Shown here: positions 27,101 through 39,979 of the stretch, piece after piece | Layout: each line of letters opens with the position of its first letter | Position numbering within the stretch: the first letter of the stretch is position 1 | Assembly: GCA_012295275.1 (NCBI GenBank) | Contig: CM022679.1 | Coordinates: 10,437,169 to 10,499,168, forward strand | From: Chrysomallon squamiferum | Taxonomy: Eukaryota; Mollusca; Gastropoda; Neomphalida; Peltospiridae | Reading direction: 5' to 3' | DNA: 62,000 nucleotides | Notes under the pieces: generated by a model | Databases searched by the model: none | Told to the model about the DNA's origin: nothing | Seen by the model: the letters and a program-made list of their open reading frames with translations, nothing else | Translations under genes and position numbers: made by a program

Positions 27101-30100
27101 GCCTCAGTCTTTCATTTACAGAGGTGTGGTTACAAGAAACACGTTCTGGGACAGACTGGTGTTCGGAAAGATTCAGAAACTGCTTGGAGGTCGAGTCGTG
27201 GTCTTACTGACAGGCTCAGCTCCAATATCTGAAGAAACTCTCAACTTCATCAAGTGTGCCACTGGATGCTTTGTGAGTCAAAAATGTCTTCCATGAATAA
27301 AATAGTCATTGCAAATACGAACAGACTGTAAAAATAATAATTTATAAATTAAGGAAAGGTGTATTTTAATTTGTCAGTCAGCTCTGTGATGTAATTTATA
27401 TAATACATGGGTAATATGAATCTAATCTTATACGGACTGTACTGAAGACGGAATGCTTGAACCTTGAACCTTGAAAAAAATTAACGTGCTAATCAGAGCA
27501 AGCTGTTGTGAAGCACGTTGACGGAATGCTATGTATAATGCGTTTTTACGGCTAACGAAAGTTATGTAATATATTTTTTTAAATTATGTAATGAATATTT
27601 TAAATTACGGAAAGCGCTATAATGATATGTATAGGTAATAAAAGGTGTTTAGTGTATTTGTAGAACTGTAAATATTAATGTAATTATGTATGTGATGGAA
27701 TGCTATGCTTCTGTAAATCGTATGTGAAAAAGTCAGTGAAATATATTTTATACGGAATATATAGTCAGCATTTTGTATTGTATGCGTAATAGACAGCTGT
27801 TTATTAATAATACTTTTGTAAGATCGTAGAAGTCAGTGTATTGTATTCTGTGCATAACAGACAGCTATTTATTTGCAATACTTTTGTGTGGTTGTGAAAA
27901 TCAGTGTACTGTATTATACAGGTGATGGAAGGATATGGTCAAACAGAGGTGGTTACGGGTATCACAGGACAGTTTCCAGGCGACACTACTGGAGGTATGA
28001 CAAAATAAAGTTCTGAACTGAAATGTGCTGTGTGATCGTGTATTTGTATAGGTATTTATATATGTGTATATTGCATCCGCATATGTATGTAGATATGTAC
28101 GTATTTTGAAGACATTTATTAACAATGCAGTTACGCCATAAAGGAAACACATATTAGCGATCTAATACCATTATCTTATCTGTATTTTTTAATCTCTCTG
28201 TATTTATGAAATTTATTGAAATATATATATTTTTTATTACTTTAGGACATGTGGGTGGACCGCTTGTTTGTAATTATGTGAAACTAGCTGATGTCCCAGA
28301 TATGAACTACTTTTCCAAAGACGACAAAGGAGAGGTAACTTTATATATACCTAAAACTCTTGATCAACTATCTATCATCTGTAGGTATGTGTGTGTTTGT
28401 TTATTTGTGTGTGTGTGTATGTGTTAGTGTGTGTGTGTGTGTGTGTATGTGTGTGTGTGTGTTACCAAAGAGATATTTCTAAATATTTCAGTTCATAAGC
28501 TGAATATAATTTAGTTTATCTGGCTGTATAAAACTAAAGAAATATTCTTTAATAATTGTGGCATCAAATTTTAGATCATGCAGGTTATTTATATAATTAT
28601 TTAAAAATCATTGGTTTTAAATGTGTTTTACATTTAACTAACAGTACTGTTTGACTTAATTTTAACAGATATGTGTAAAGGGGCCAAACGTGTTCAAAGG
28701 GTATTACAACAATCCCGAGAAGACGAGAGAAACGCTGGATGAAGATGGATGGTGTCACACGGGGGATATTGGGGAATGGCTTCCAGTATGTGAATATTAA
28801 ATCATTATTAATTTCATTTCTGTCATCATCCAAAAACTACAACAAAAAAAAAAAAAAAAAAAAAAACCATGGTCAAGATCGTAATTATGCACTAAAATCA
28901 TAAGGCATTAAGTTGTTTTGTGACGTATGACCAAAAAATGAGTCAAACAGAAGCATAACAGTAAAATGTTTGTTTAAATTATATGATTTTGCTTTTAATA
29001 AATATAAATGAATACTATTTTAACTGAAATGTTTTTTTTTTAATCTTCTGTAGAATGGAGCGCTGAAGATTATCGACAGAAAGAAACACATTTTTAAACT
29101 CGCTCAGGTGAGAACTTTTCCTTTGTGTAATTAATGACTAAAAGTTTCTACAAACGAATAAATAACATGAAAGATAAATTGTTATATTTTTAAGTTACAG
29201 AAGATTCAATTAACTGTCAGTTATTTTAGTAATAAAATAAATAAATAAATAAATTTAATAGGTTTGTTATAGCTCAAAGTAACACGAATGACATAACACA
29301 AGATAACGTTACAACATAACGTAACATAATGTAACTTAATGTCACGTGTCGGAAACTAAATTCGGTAATAATAAGAAATTTTTAATATTCAAAGTTTGGT
29401 TTATATTTTATGAACATAAATATATTATCATATAAAACTACACATATACATTCCGTTTATCTTCTAAAACTGTTATATGTGTTTGTTAAAAATTAGAAAT
29501 CATTTCCTATGTTAAAAATGTGTTGTCATGTGCAGGGTGAATATGTAGCTCCAGAAAAAATAGAATCCGTCTACGTGAAAAGTAAATTTGTTTCTCAAGT
29601 GTTTGTTGATGGAGACAGTTTGAAGGTAAATATTGTTTAATTTGTTTTGTTTTGTTTTGTTTTACATACAATAAAAAGATCCTCTAAATGTTTAAATATA
29701 CGAACCGATATTTTGATATATTCCACTTTATATAAATCAAATCTACGGGAAAAGTTTTTTTTTTTTTTTTTTTTTATGTTAACAAAACATATTTAATATT
29801 GGAAGATATTTTTCTTCAACCTCAGAAAATTCTGGATCTGTTTCTGAAATCTTGATACAACTAATTGATGATATTTTGAAATTTCTGGAATTAATAATTT
29901 AATATATAATTTTACCTCATTCCTTCTGACTGATTTACCGAAGATTATTTTTTAAAGGCAATTTTTTTTTTTTTTTTTTTTTTTTAATTATTATTTTTAG
30001 ACACACTGTATGGGAGTTGTCGTTCCTGATCAAGAGGTTATTGACGTCTGGGCTGCGAATAATGGTTTCACAACAGACGTCTTGGAACTTTGCAAAAACA

Positions 30101-30268
30101 AGGTACCTATTCTGCATTAAATTTGTCTTTGAAACTGCTTCAGAATCCCAGTTATGTTTTAAAGCTTTTCCTTAGTACGTTATAAACAACATAAAAATAA
30201 TGATTAATTGAAAAAACTTTTACACGTCTTCAAGAAAATAAATACCCAACTTTTAATAAACAAAGTTG

Positions 30269-30304
<36 letters not shown>

Positions 30305-31366
30305 GCTTATTGAAGTAAAATAAAAGATGCGGTTAGATTAAATTACTACTGAAAGGAAATGTTTTTAATGACAGTTTTAATTTATTTCATTGCAGCTAAT
30401 TATTATAAATATTTCAGTGATTAGCGTTAAAGTAGTTTTCTCTATATTTATGTATATATATATATTCTTTTTATGTTTGTATTTAAATAAATTTCCATTA
30501 TAATTTTATATTCATTATTTAAAAGAATATTTGATTTGATTTATTATTCTAGAAATTCAAAGATATTATACTGAAAGATATTCACGAATATGGAAAGAAA
30601 GCAGGACTTAAAGGTTTTGAACAGGTGAGTTTTAAACAATTTACAGGTCAGCTACATTCAGATTTTCTTCTTACTTGTAATTCACAAATACGGCTTTGTT
30701 ACGAATGTTTTGTAAATTTTGTACAAATATTTATAAAAATAAATAAACATCATGGTGACTATATCGATAATAATATTATTAATAATTAATTGTAAAAGAC
30801 TAAAAGATACGGAAGAACTGTGATATATTTAGCTAAAGCAATTATTCTCGATACGTCTGTTAGATTATTTCGCTCTGAAGATAGTGCCCAATGTTTGGTG
30901 TATCACAGGTAATGATACGTTTTGTCCGTTTTAAAAGAATCAGTGTAGCTCAATAATGATAATGATGGAATGGCGACATTTTAATAATTGTTCATAAAAC
31001 GAACATTCGTTAATTAATATAATACTTATAGGAAGAGTAGTAGATTAATTAATTAATATAATACTAATGGGGAGAGTAATAGATCATTAATTAATATAAT
31101 ACTAATATAGCTACAGTCAGTTCTCTCTCTCAGATACCGTTATATTAAAAAATCCAATACATTAGATGCTCAATAAAAGATAATCAAAACTAAGCGATGT
31201 TAAACATTCATTTATTTATAAACAGGTTTTAGACATCGCTCTCATCCCTGAACCATTTTCAGTAGAGAACAATCTGCTAACTCCAACATTTAAATCAAAA
31301 CGACCAGAACTGAGGAAAGAATTCAAGAAGATCATAGATGACTTGTACAAAGAACATGGTATGTGA
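18675..31366 (+). CDS. ACSL: Long-chain-fatty-acid--CoA ligase, ACSL1/5/6 type (ACSL-A, F-gate form)
   Basis: Exons: 18675..18851, 19424..19541, 19879..19940, 20429..20530, 20968..21067, 22361..22533, 23259..23291, 23730..23781, 24911..24984, 25390..25467, 26002..26136, 26708..26790, 27122..27272, 27922..27994, 28246..28334, 28669..28785, 29054..29107, 29536..29625, 30001..30102, 30553..30624, 31226..31366. The joined frame is 692 codons (691 aa; human ACSL1 about 698). It makes acyl-CoA from long-chain fatty acid, ATP and CoA at a membrane. Residues 20-40 are one membrane anchor. The ATP loop is TSGTTGNPKG (268 on), split between exons 8 and 9. The gate motif is LPMAHMFER with F318. TGSAP follows at 426-430 and YGQTE at 451-455. 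HTGDIG has D533, the hinge [13 protein letters not shown] has D547-R548, and TPTFKSKR carries the expected catalytic Lys, K668. The start is MSEAV, six bases after the acceptor CCCACAG. The short N-terminus and motifs fit ACSL1/5/6 rather than ACSL3/4; which vertebrate gene is closest cannot be decided. It lies tail-to-tail with paralogue ACSL-B. Confidence 0.95.
19660..19735. repeat. (TTC)n followed by (TTA)n in ACSL-A intron 2
   Basis: TTC units run from about 19661 to 19706, then TTA units to about 19730. This is a pure pyrimidine tract on the coding strand. Confidence 0.85.
21737..21812. repeat. (AAT)n then (GAA)n in ACSL-A intron 5
   Basis: An AAT array of about 50 nt is followed by seven GAA units. 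Confidence 0.9.
22198..22360. repeat. (ACT)n, (TTG)n and (TTA)n leading into the ACSL-A exon 6 acceptor
   Basis: ACT and related triplets fill 22190-22310. TTG then TTA units run from 22331 to 22356 and end directly in CAG at 22358-22360, the 3' splice site of exon 6. Confidence 0.85.
22829..22900. repeat. (AAC)n and (AAT)n in ACSL-A intron 6
   Basis: A short AAC run (about 22806-22829) is followed by an AAT array to about 22884, then A-rich remnants. Confidence 0.85.
23119..23239. repeat. (ATT)n / (GTTATT)n array before ACSL-A exon 7
   Basis: ATT units enclose an inner block of about eight GTTATT hexamers. The array ends 19 bases before the 33-nt exon 7. Confidence 0.9.
23386..23433. repeat. 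(TA)n dinucleotide repeat
   Basis: About 24 uninterrupted TA units in ACSL-A intron 7. The tract is palindromic and could extrude as a cruciform. Confidence 0.9.
24043..24172. repeat. (AC)n to (AG)n compound microsatellite
   Basis: AC units at about 24043-24070 pass through mixed ACAG/AGAG units into an AG tract ending near 24166, in ACSL-A intron 8. Confidence 0.9.
24876..24910 (+). repeat. (TTTA)n forming the ACSL-A exon 9 acceptor region
   Basis: Six TTTA units run into TTTTTTCCAG, so the array itself lies where the branch point and pyrimidine tract are expected. The exon 9 acceptor of paralogue ACSL-B has the same arrangement. Confidence 0.85.
27762..27921 (+). repeat. ~69-bp minisatellite ending at the ACSL-A exon 14 acceptor
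   Basis: A unit starting AGTCAGYRTWYTGTA and containing ACAGCT-TTTATT and AATACTTTTGT starts at 27762, 27831 and 27899. The third copy is cut short by exon 14: its GTATTATACAG is the splice acceptor. Confidence 0.75.
30272..30303. repeat. Poly-A tract in ACSL-A intron 19
   Basis: An A run of about 32 nt. No retroposon body is visible before it. Confidence 0.85.
31010..31110. repeat. ~40-bp tandem repeat in the last ACSL-A intron
   Basis: TTAATTAATATAATACT(T/A)AT occurs three times (about 31010, 31049, 31089), joined by GGRAGAGTARTAGAT-like spacers. Confidence 0.65.
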
Positions 31367-33020
31367 TGAGCTGCTGTTAACGGATGGACGTCATCGTTAT
31401 ATATTACATTCACAACGAACCAAAAGGAAAACCTAACTGAATGTTGTGTGGTATCAGTATGAACTCATTCCTGACATTAGATATTCGGAAAGTCAAAACT
31501 TGAGGAAGAAAAACTCCATTTCATAATATAAAATACTGTACAAAAATCAGAGAGTATTTTAATATTTATGAGTGTATTTTTTGTGCAGGAGTGATTGGTG
31601 TGATTAAATGTATATATATTTGTATGAGTGACACAATGTTTATATTCTGAATGTTTATTTATCATAATAATAACAATACAAACAATTCAAAATGTTTTTT
31701 TTTGTTTGTTTTTATGTTTCATATTTAAATATTTTTTTTCAACGTAAATGGCCAGTCGAGATTAATACTTATCAAAAACGAGAAAATCATTTGTAAAATA
31801 ACTTAAAATTAGTTTAGCAGTTTATAATATTAAAATATTATTTCGACTTTGTTTTTGGCAAAACGAATGTGGAATCTTTCAGTTTTCTTATATCAGCATA
31901 TACGTAAAAAGTAAATACAAAATAATTACAAATACAGATATTCCTTGATAACCAAACAAAGTCGGCGATAGATCCATCCAATTACCTTCTGTTTCTAGAA
32001 GGTACGTTATGAGTGGGCTTTTAGCAAAATAAGCTGTTTAATAATGATGGGTTTTTGCTCTGGTTCAGTGTAAAGACAACAGGAAGATCGATAGACCTAT
32101 AGAATTGTCATCGATTAAGTGAACAGCAACTTGTTATTGGATTAGTTACCTTGGATAGCGTGAGTGATGTATTAGTGAAATGTTTTACTGAAAGTGAACG
32201 TGTTTGTAGAAAATAGAACGGCAAATGCCAATTGGCCAGGCAATGATTCGTGTGGCGAAGATTTCTGTTTTGCTGAAACTGCAAAAACTTAGCTTCCAGT
32301 TACTTGTAATAGTCATAGGTTAAGATCTGAAACAGAGCTTTCATTTACTCAGTAATTAGAAAACATAATAGAAAACATGATAATAAATCTATTATTAATA
32401 ATAATCACGACTGCCAGTTTTCAGCTTTGGATATGTTTTATTTATGTTCATTCTCTGGACATAAAGAAGCAACATTTGTTCGTTTCATAACAGAACTATA
32501 GTTACCAATACAGTACACAGTATACATAATTATAATTTTCAACATGATCTAGCTACACATAATCGAACATTTCTGGGTTTGTTCATAACACTTGTTGAGA
32601 AATGTTTTTTGTTTTTTATTCTTCTAAAAACTATAATTTTGAATACATTATCACCAGTGACAATTTTCAGCAGTAAAGTTATATTAATAGTAATACCGTT
32701 TCCAATATCCCAGAATATGATATATTAACAGTTCTATATATATTACTACAAAAACTGCTCCACACATATTCTTTAGAAACCAAACACTTTCACTAAACAG
32801 AAATTATCCATTAATAACAAAACCCGATTCTATTAATGGTTTCAAACAACACCGCATTCAAACAATGGATAAATACACAGTGTGTGTCAATAAGGGCTAT
32901 GCGACATACACAAACGTTAATAAGTCGTTATTTAACTTGAAGGTGGCCAGAGTGTGTGTTAATTTTGATAAATTGTTTGACACAGCTTATGAAGTGTCAT
33001 GGATCTTATTGTTATGGTAT

Positions 33021-33053
<33 letters not shown>

Positions 33054-33788
33054 AATAGTAGTGATGATTTATCTCTTATTTTGCACACATATACTACAAC
33101 CAAAACAAAATAGGACAGTTTTCAAACTTAACATTTACTTAAATTCGTACAGAAATAAAATTCACAGCAAACTCAAATTTATAAAAACCCCACAGTTTAT
33201 AAAATTCATAGACTTTGAACAACATTCAAAACACACGGACAAAACTATTCTTAATAATGGCGATGATAATAATCAATCAACAATACAAATGATAATACCA
33301 AACAAACTAATACGGTTAGTTATAAAATGTAATTGTGATTGTTTTTTTCACGGACACATAGATATTTATCGAACTAATATATATTTTGATTCGAACTAAA
33401 ATAACTTAATTGCTGTATTAATTTATGAAATAATATTATACTTTTTTAGTTTTTAAACATGCAGACATCATTATAATCTCTTTTATTTATAACGGAATAC
33501 TGAATTTAATTATTAAAGGAGGGATTTAAATGCATTCAACGTCATCTTATAGATTTCCAAATCGAAAATTATTCTGCACCTATTTCCCGATATACTGCAG
33601 TGAAAAAAAAAAAAAAATAAAAAAAAAAAAAAAAAGAAGTAGAAAAAGAAGAATAAATTTGTAAAATAAAAGAAAACATAATTCTTACATCTTGGTAATT
33701 CGGGTTTGAAACTGTGTTAAATCTTTTATAATAAAGTTTGTGCATTCTTTTTAAAATGAAAAAGTCCAAAATCCATAATCCTAAACAT

Positions 33789-33818
33789 GCATAGTAGTTC
33801 GTGACCCATCTACTATGC
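33789..33818. repeat. Perfect 9-bp stem, 12-nt loop palindrome
   Basis: GCATAGTAG at 33789-33797 pairs exactly with CTACTATGC at 33810-33818. It lies in the spacer between the two convergent genes. Stems of this length can arise by chance. Confidence 0.5.
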
Positions 33819-34094
33819 CTTGTAATCCTAAAAGAAGATTATTACATAACGAAAGGGATTAGAAATACAATGGCTGTTTGAAATAGAATTTAAAAAAAAA
33901 TACATCATGTGAAAGAAAAGAACTTGCAAACAGCGGATTTATAAAATAAAATAAAAATAAAAATGAGAAAACAGTGTGATAGATCATTTTGTAGAAAATT
34001 AAACTAAGTATTAAAGTATGATTTACAATTAGATCAAACATTTTTTAAAGTAATAATAATAATAATAATAGTTGTTGTTGTTGTTGTCCTCATT

Positions 34095-34145
34095 GTTATT
34101 ACTGCATTGTTATTATTGTTATTATTATTATTATTATTGTTGTTG

Positions 34146-34191
<46 letters not shown>

Positions 34192-34272
34192 CATTATTAT
34201 TATTATCATTATTATTATTATCATTATTTTTATTTTTACTACTACTACAACTACTACTACTACTACTACTGC
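34095..34272. repeat. (ATT)n with (TTG)n and (ACT)n
   Basis: A long array of ATT and related triplets, with ACT units at the right end. Open frames on both strands here are artefacts of the repeat. Confidence 0.9.
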
Positions 34273-35606
34273 TATATGTTCATGATCATTATCAAATACA
34301 AACAAATTCTGAGTGTTTTTCTTTTTTTTTGACTGGGAACATGATCCCCAAGGAATTTGTTTTCACAATTTTCAGTATATTCAGTCTAACGGTTGTAATC
34401 ACTCTTACACACAATATAAAAACAACGCACAACCCAGCCACAAAATCTGATTCCATTGCAACAAAACTAACTCAGTAATTTTCAATACAAAAATAGGCGT
34501 TTCAACTCATGTATTGTAAACATATAGAAAATGTCATCAAACTGGGAATACACACGTTTTACCTGCTATTTCTGCAATTACGACCATTCTCCGTGCATAC
34601 TATAAAGCATACAGCATATTTTGAGCAAATCCTGAATAAATGTAACATTAATATTGCAGTTCTGTCTCTTTTCTATTGAACAACAATTTTACAAATCTGA
34701 CCTTTACAAAACTTCCACATCAAGCTGCCCTTTATTTAAAAATAAATACTGGTATAAAAAAAAAACTAGGCAATACATAAAATATCATTTTATATATCAC
34801 AAGTTTGCCGTTCTATAAAATATAAACTGCTATAAAACAGAAAACAGTATCTGATATAGATTTCTCAAATCTCACTCAGTATATATAAATATATACAAAA
34901 AGTTAATCTATCTTTTTTTTTTAACGCTAAAATTTGTTTTTGTTATAGTAACATATAACGTCTAAAAATAACCGCATATAAAATATCTTACAAATGTGAA
35001 TAATTTAATTATTTCTCTCAAATCAGTACACTTTAAAAGTATCGATCTGAATATTTCATTAATTATATTAATACAGTATCAAATATCAATAGCAAGACAA
35101 TATTTATATAAAATAAAACAAACTGAAGTCATTGTTTGTTTAAATATTATCTAAAAATTTCAATTTTTTAAAAATCTTTTTTATCTGCCGTAGGTTTGGC
35201 AATAAAAACCATAATATATAATTATATAATATATAATATATAACAAATGATATATGATATATAATATGTAACATATTACGTATAGAATATAGCTCATAAA
35301 TATATATAACATGCATACATATAATATATTACATTCGTTACATAATATAAAATTTATACAAAGAAGCGTTTTGGACGATAACATATGATACATAACAGGC
35401 AACACATAATATAAAATATATTACATACGTTCTATAACATATCATTTATACAAGGAACGTTTTGGACGTGTGAATATGGACCTGTACACTGTGTTTGAAA
35501 CATGGACGTATGAAGTGTTACTGACTCCGCCATTTTAAACACTGTTATTTGTTGATGATATCACAAATCAGCCGTTGGAGAGAGTCAGAAATTTAAAAAA
35601 AAAAAA

Positions 35607-35844
35607 TTATAGAGAGTGTTGTGCATACAAGTCTTCAAGTGTCTTCTTAAAAGTCTGTCTCAAGTCTGGACGCTTTGACTTGAATGTCGGCGTGAGCAGA
35701 TTGTTTTCCACTGAAAATAGTTCCGGATGTATCGCTATATCCATAACCTGCGAGAAGTAATAGATAAGTAAACAGGCTGGTAAATAATTATGTAAATGAA
35801 TGCAATACAGGCAATGGTAAATAATAGTAGTAGTAAATGAATGC

Positions 35845-35924
<80 letters not shown>

Positions 35925-36189
35925 ATAATAATAATACTAAAATATAATATAAATAAGGATACATTATAAATATAAATAAATATACATATAAATATAAATA
36001 AACATACATATACATATAAATATAAATAATAACATAAATTATAAACGGTATCAGAATATATATATTTCGCATTGACGATGATAAATATAATACTGAAATC
36101 AATAAAATAGTGACCAGAGAGAGAGAGAGAGAAAGATAATAATCTGTTTATTAATATTGTAAATAAATAAATAAACAAAATAAACAAAA

Positions 36190-36220
<31 letters not shown>

Positions 36221-38089
36221 AACCCATTAGTATAGCTTTAATGTTAATGAAAATGATAACGAAGATAACAAATGTACTAATGAAATCAGTATAACAGAGA
36301 TGACATAGGACAATATTTTAAATTTATTTTAATCATGTATTAACAACTCTGATTGTTCACGATACCTACTTGTTCAAAACCTTTCAATCCAGCTTTCCTG
36401 CCAAGTTCTACTAGATCCTTCAATATGATATCCTTCACTTTCTGCAAAATATTTCAAATCTTACAATACTTATAACAGATTAACTGTTTGTTATGTCAAG
36501 TTGTATCCATTATTAATTAACTACCGAGTAATAGGCTAAATAAATGTTACTTGAAAATATATTGTCTGTAAATGACATTAATAATGATGATGATGATGAT
36601 GATGATGATGATAATAATAATAATAAGAAGAAGACAACAAAAACATAAAAAAGAAAGAAGTAACAGATGTTTAGGGGTTTCTTTTTAAGAAGTAAATTCT
36701 GCATTGAAGAATATTTTAGAAGAAAAAAAGAAGAAAATTAAAAATGTTTATTTTAAATTTGTTTTGTTACAGAATATAAAACATTCACTGATTAACAAAA
36801 TAACATTTATCCATACAAATAATATTTATAATAATTAAAACTATTTATTTATAATAATTTTAAAGATTTAATTCTTTATTCTTTTTATGTATTTAACGTT
36901 ATACATATTTGATTTTGTCTTTTCTTTTTCTTTTTGTTTTGTTTATTTTAAATAATATATTCTTAATTTAAAATTTGATAGAGAACTTCTAATAATTCTT
37001 AACATTTAAGACCGGTTATGGAAAAGAAAAAAAAATCGTACATATATAGCTTAAATTATTTAAATGCACAACATTTCAGTACTCACTTTTAATTTGCACA
37101 GTTCTGTCATGTCGGTAGGAAATCCATTGTTTGCTGCCCACACTTTCATAAACTCTTCATCGGGAATCACAATTCCCATACAGCAAGTCTGATTAAAGTA
37201 AACCAGTATCACTTAAACCACATCATTATCAAAACATTTCTTGCTACACGTGTCAAATAACGTCCTCAAAACAACGTGTAACATTTTAAATACGTTCTCT
37301 GAACTTAAACAGCTATAATCTTTACAGCAATGATATTCTTTTAATTTAAACCAAGAGAGTATTATACTATAAGTTCATTAACAGTTAAAATTAGCATAAA
37401 GATAAATTATGTCGTGTTACGTTTTACTCCAGAAATTGATAGAATATTTACAGAATAGTAGAGAAAGAATTATATAATATTTACGTATTATAATTATTAT
37501 TAATATTCTTAATGGTTACAGTTTATTGCTCATCTTGTAATATATTGAAGAAATATTATTTTAATAAAATTCCATAAAGAAAGTAAGCATTGTTAATACT
37601 TTCAACAGTTGGTACTTCTAAAAATTTGAAGGGAAAAAGAAAATTATTAAAAATATTCGTTTATGAATTTACCTTAAAACTATTTCCATCAACAAATATC
37701 TGAGCTACGTATTTGCTTTGTGCATACACAGACTCTATTTTTTCTGGGGCAACATATTCTCCCTGTAGTAATAAACAAAACCATCGATGGTACAAACAGT
37801 AACCAAGCTTTTAGCGTATTCAAATGCAAGCACACATAATTTCATGCAAAAGACACATATGCGTTCACACACATAATATATGTACTGTAACTTTCTATAA
37901 TGAACGAAGAATGGTTAATTCGTGTTTCATCATCTTAAAATATATTGCTCATTTCATTAACAGTTGTATTTTCATTTATTTTATTTAAGAATAGGTTATT
38001 AAATCTCACATATTACGTATATCAGTTAATCAGTGTTAAAGAAAAGAAAGAAAGATAATAAAAACGTGGGCCATATTTTGTATAGTTTA

Positions 38090-38126
<37 letters not shown>

Positions 38127-38831
38127 TTATTATTATAATTTTAAAACATCAGTCTTGTAAAACATCAGTTGAGACACATTCGGAATCGAAAAAATGTGTT
38201 AGACCAGATGAATTTAATTAAGAATAACTGTTAATAACTGCATATATTTTTAAGGGGAAAAAAAAAAAGGAGTAACATAGTATTATTTATATAATAGAAG
38301 AATTAAACAACTATTCAGAATTGAAAAGTATTTAAAAAAAAAATCTAAATCTTACAACTCACCTGAGCTAATTTAAAAATATGTTTTCTTCTGTCTATAA
38401 TTTTGAGAGCTCCATTCTGAAAAAGAAAAGAAGTTTTTATTTTATAAATGATTCGATATTCGAATATCAGTATAAGTCTGAGCATGCATTTTTGTATCCT
38501 TGCGAAACGTCATAATTATATGTCAAAATACATAAACTGAGACCCGTACCATACAACAATGACACATTTATGGAAAACATTTATCAAATAATTGTATACA
38601 CATGCTATTTTGTAACCCAGATGAATTTTATTGTAAAATGAAACTTAGGAGACAAGAAATCATCAAGCCATTAACACATAAATATAGAAAGGAAAATCAG
38701 TATACATGTAGACAGGATTTGGGTTATCAAGTCAGTTACATGTACACTTAACTTTATAAAACATCGGGATGTTGCTGAACAGAATGCAGTTTACATACTT
38801 TATTCACCAAAATCACGATTTGGAAGTATGC

Positions 38832-38867
<36 letters not shown>

Positions 38868-39916
38868 TCAATCAGTCGATATAAAACAACTGTCATTCAC
38901 ATACGTAATCAGATCTTTAAGACGACTTTGAACGCTAATGACGGAAAGGAGAGTTTCCAGTAACGAGTAATCACGTACCGAAAGCCACATTCCTATGTCC
39001 CCCGTGTGACACCAGCCATCCTCGTCTATAGTTTCTTTCGTGCATTTGGGGTTTTTGTAGTATCCCTGGAACCGATTTGGTCCTTTTACGCACACCTAAA
39101 TAACAAATACACACGTTACCTTACCAGTTTAACTTTGCCTGTTGATGTTCTTAATATACAAGCTTTGACATCAAGTATACCAATAAGAAGATGGTTGTAT
39201 AATGTAATCCTTTGTATTTGTATTGTCGACAATTACAATTATTAATCTGCTACTGTTATTATCATTAAAATTGCTTGTACTGCTACCATTGGTATCGCTA
39301 AAAGCAGCAACATCAGCAGCACCAGCAGCAAGAGTAGCAGTAGTAGCAGTAGTAGCAGTGTTAGAATAATAACAGATACATATGTAGAATGCCATACCTC
39401 GCCTGTTTGATCCTTGGCATAGTAGTCCATTTCAGGAACATCTGCTAGTTTTACATAGTTGCATACTAATGGACCACCGACATGTCCTGAAATACACGAT
39501 AAACATTAACATGAATATAAATCATTTTTATAAGTCCTGAAAAACCAATATAAGAATAAGTCTTTAGATTCGTGTTGAAATTTTAAATTACTATTTCAGG
39601 GAATTTTCTGATCAATCAATATTTAATAAAACTAATACTAATACTAATATCAATACTAATACTAATATCAATACTAATACTAATATCAATACTAATACTA
39701 ATACTAATAATGAAAATATTAATAATAAAAAAAAAATAAAAAAAAATTCAAATTCAAAATAAATATATAATTACTGCTGTATTTTATGTCTAAATATTTC
39801 ATACTGTTGCAGTATAAGAAGCTGAATATTTAAAAACTCACCTCCAGACGTATCTCCAGGAAAGTTTACTGTTATTGCTGCATTAGTTTCTGTCTGACCA
39901 TAGGCTTCCATTACCT

Positions 39917-39979
<63 letters not shown>

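Larger units (their letters stand above)
31367..35606. other. Spacer between the convergent ACSL-A and ACSL-B genes
   Basis: No coding exon is supported. It should contain both 3' UTRs. A plus-strand ATTAAA at 31603-31608, about 240 bases after the ACSL-A stop, is a possible polyadenylation signal. Other contents are poly-A at 33026-33051, A-rich sequence at 33602-33640, (ATT)n/(ACT)n at about 34095-34272, a short palindrome at 33789-33818, and AT-rich near-repeats at 35216-35470. In that last block the element CGTTTTGGACG occurs twice. Confidence 0.55.

Noticed and set aside
32956-33399. 147-codon plus-strand frame in the spacer between the ACSL genes
   Set aside because: It includes a poly-Lys run from poly-A, has Asn/Ile/Lys-rich composition expected of AT-rich DNA, and shows no recognisable motif.
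35181-35470. AT-rich near-repeats with two CGTTTTGGACG copies as a possible mobile element
   Set aside because: There are no terminal repeats, coding capacity or target-site duplication. They look like a degraded local duplication.
31367-35606. A definite polyadenylation site for ACSL-B
   Set aside because: Several AATAAA or ATTAAA words occur on the minus strand in this AT-rich spacer, but none stands out by position or downstream GT-rich context.
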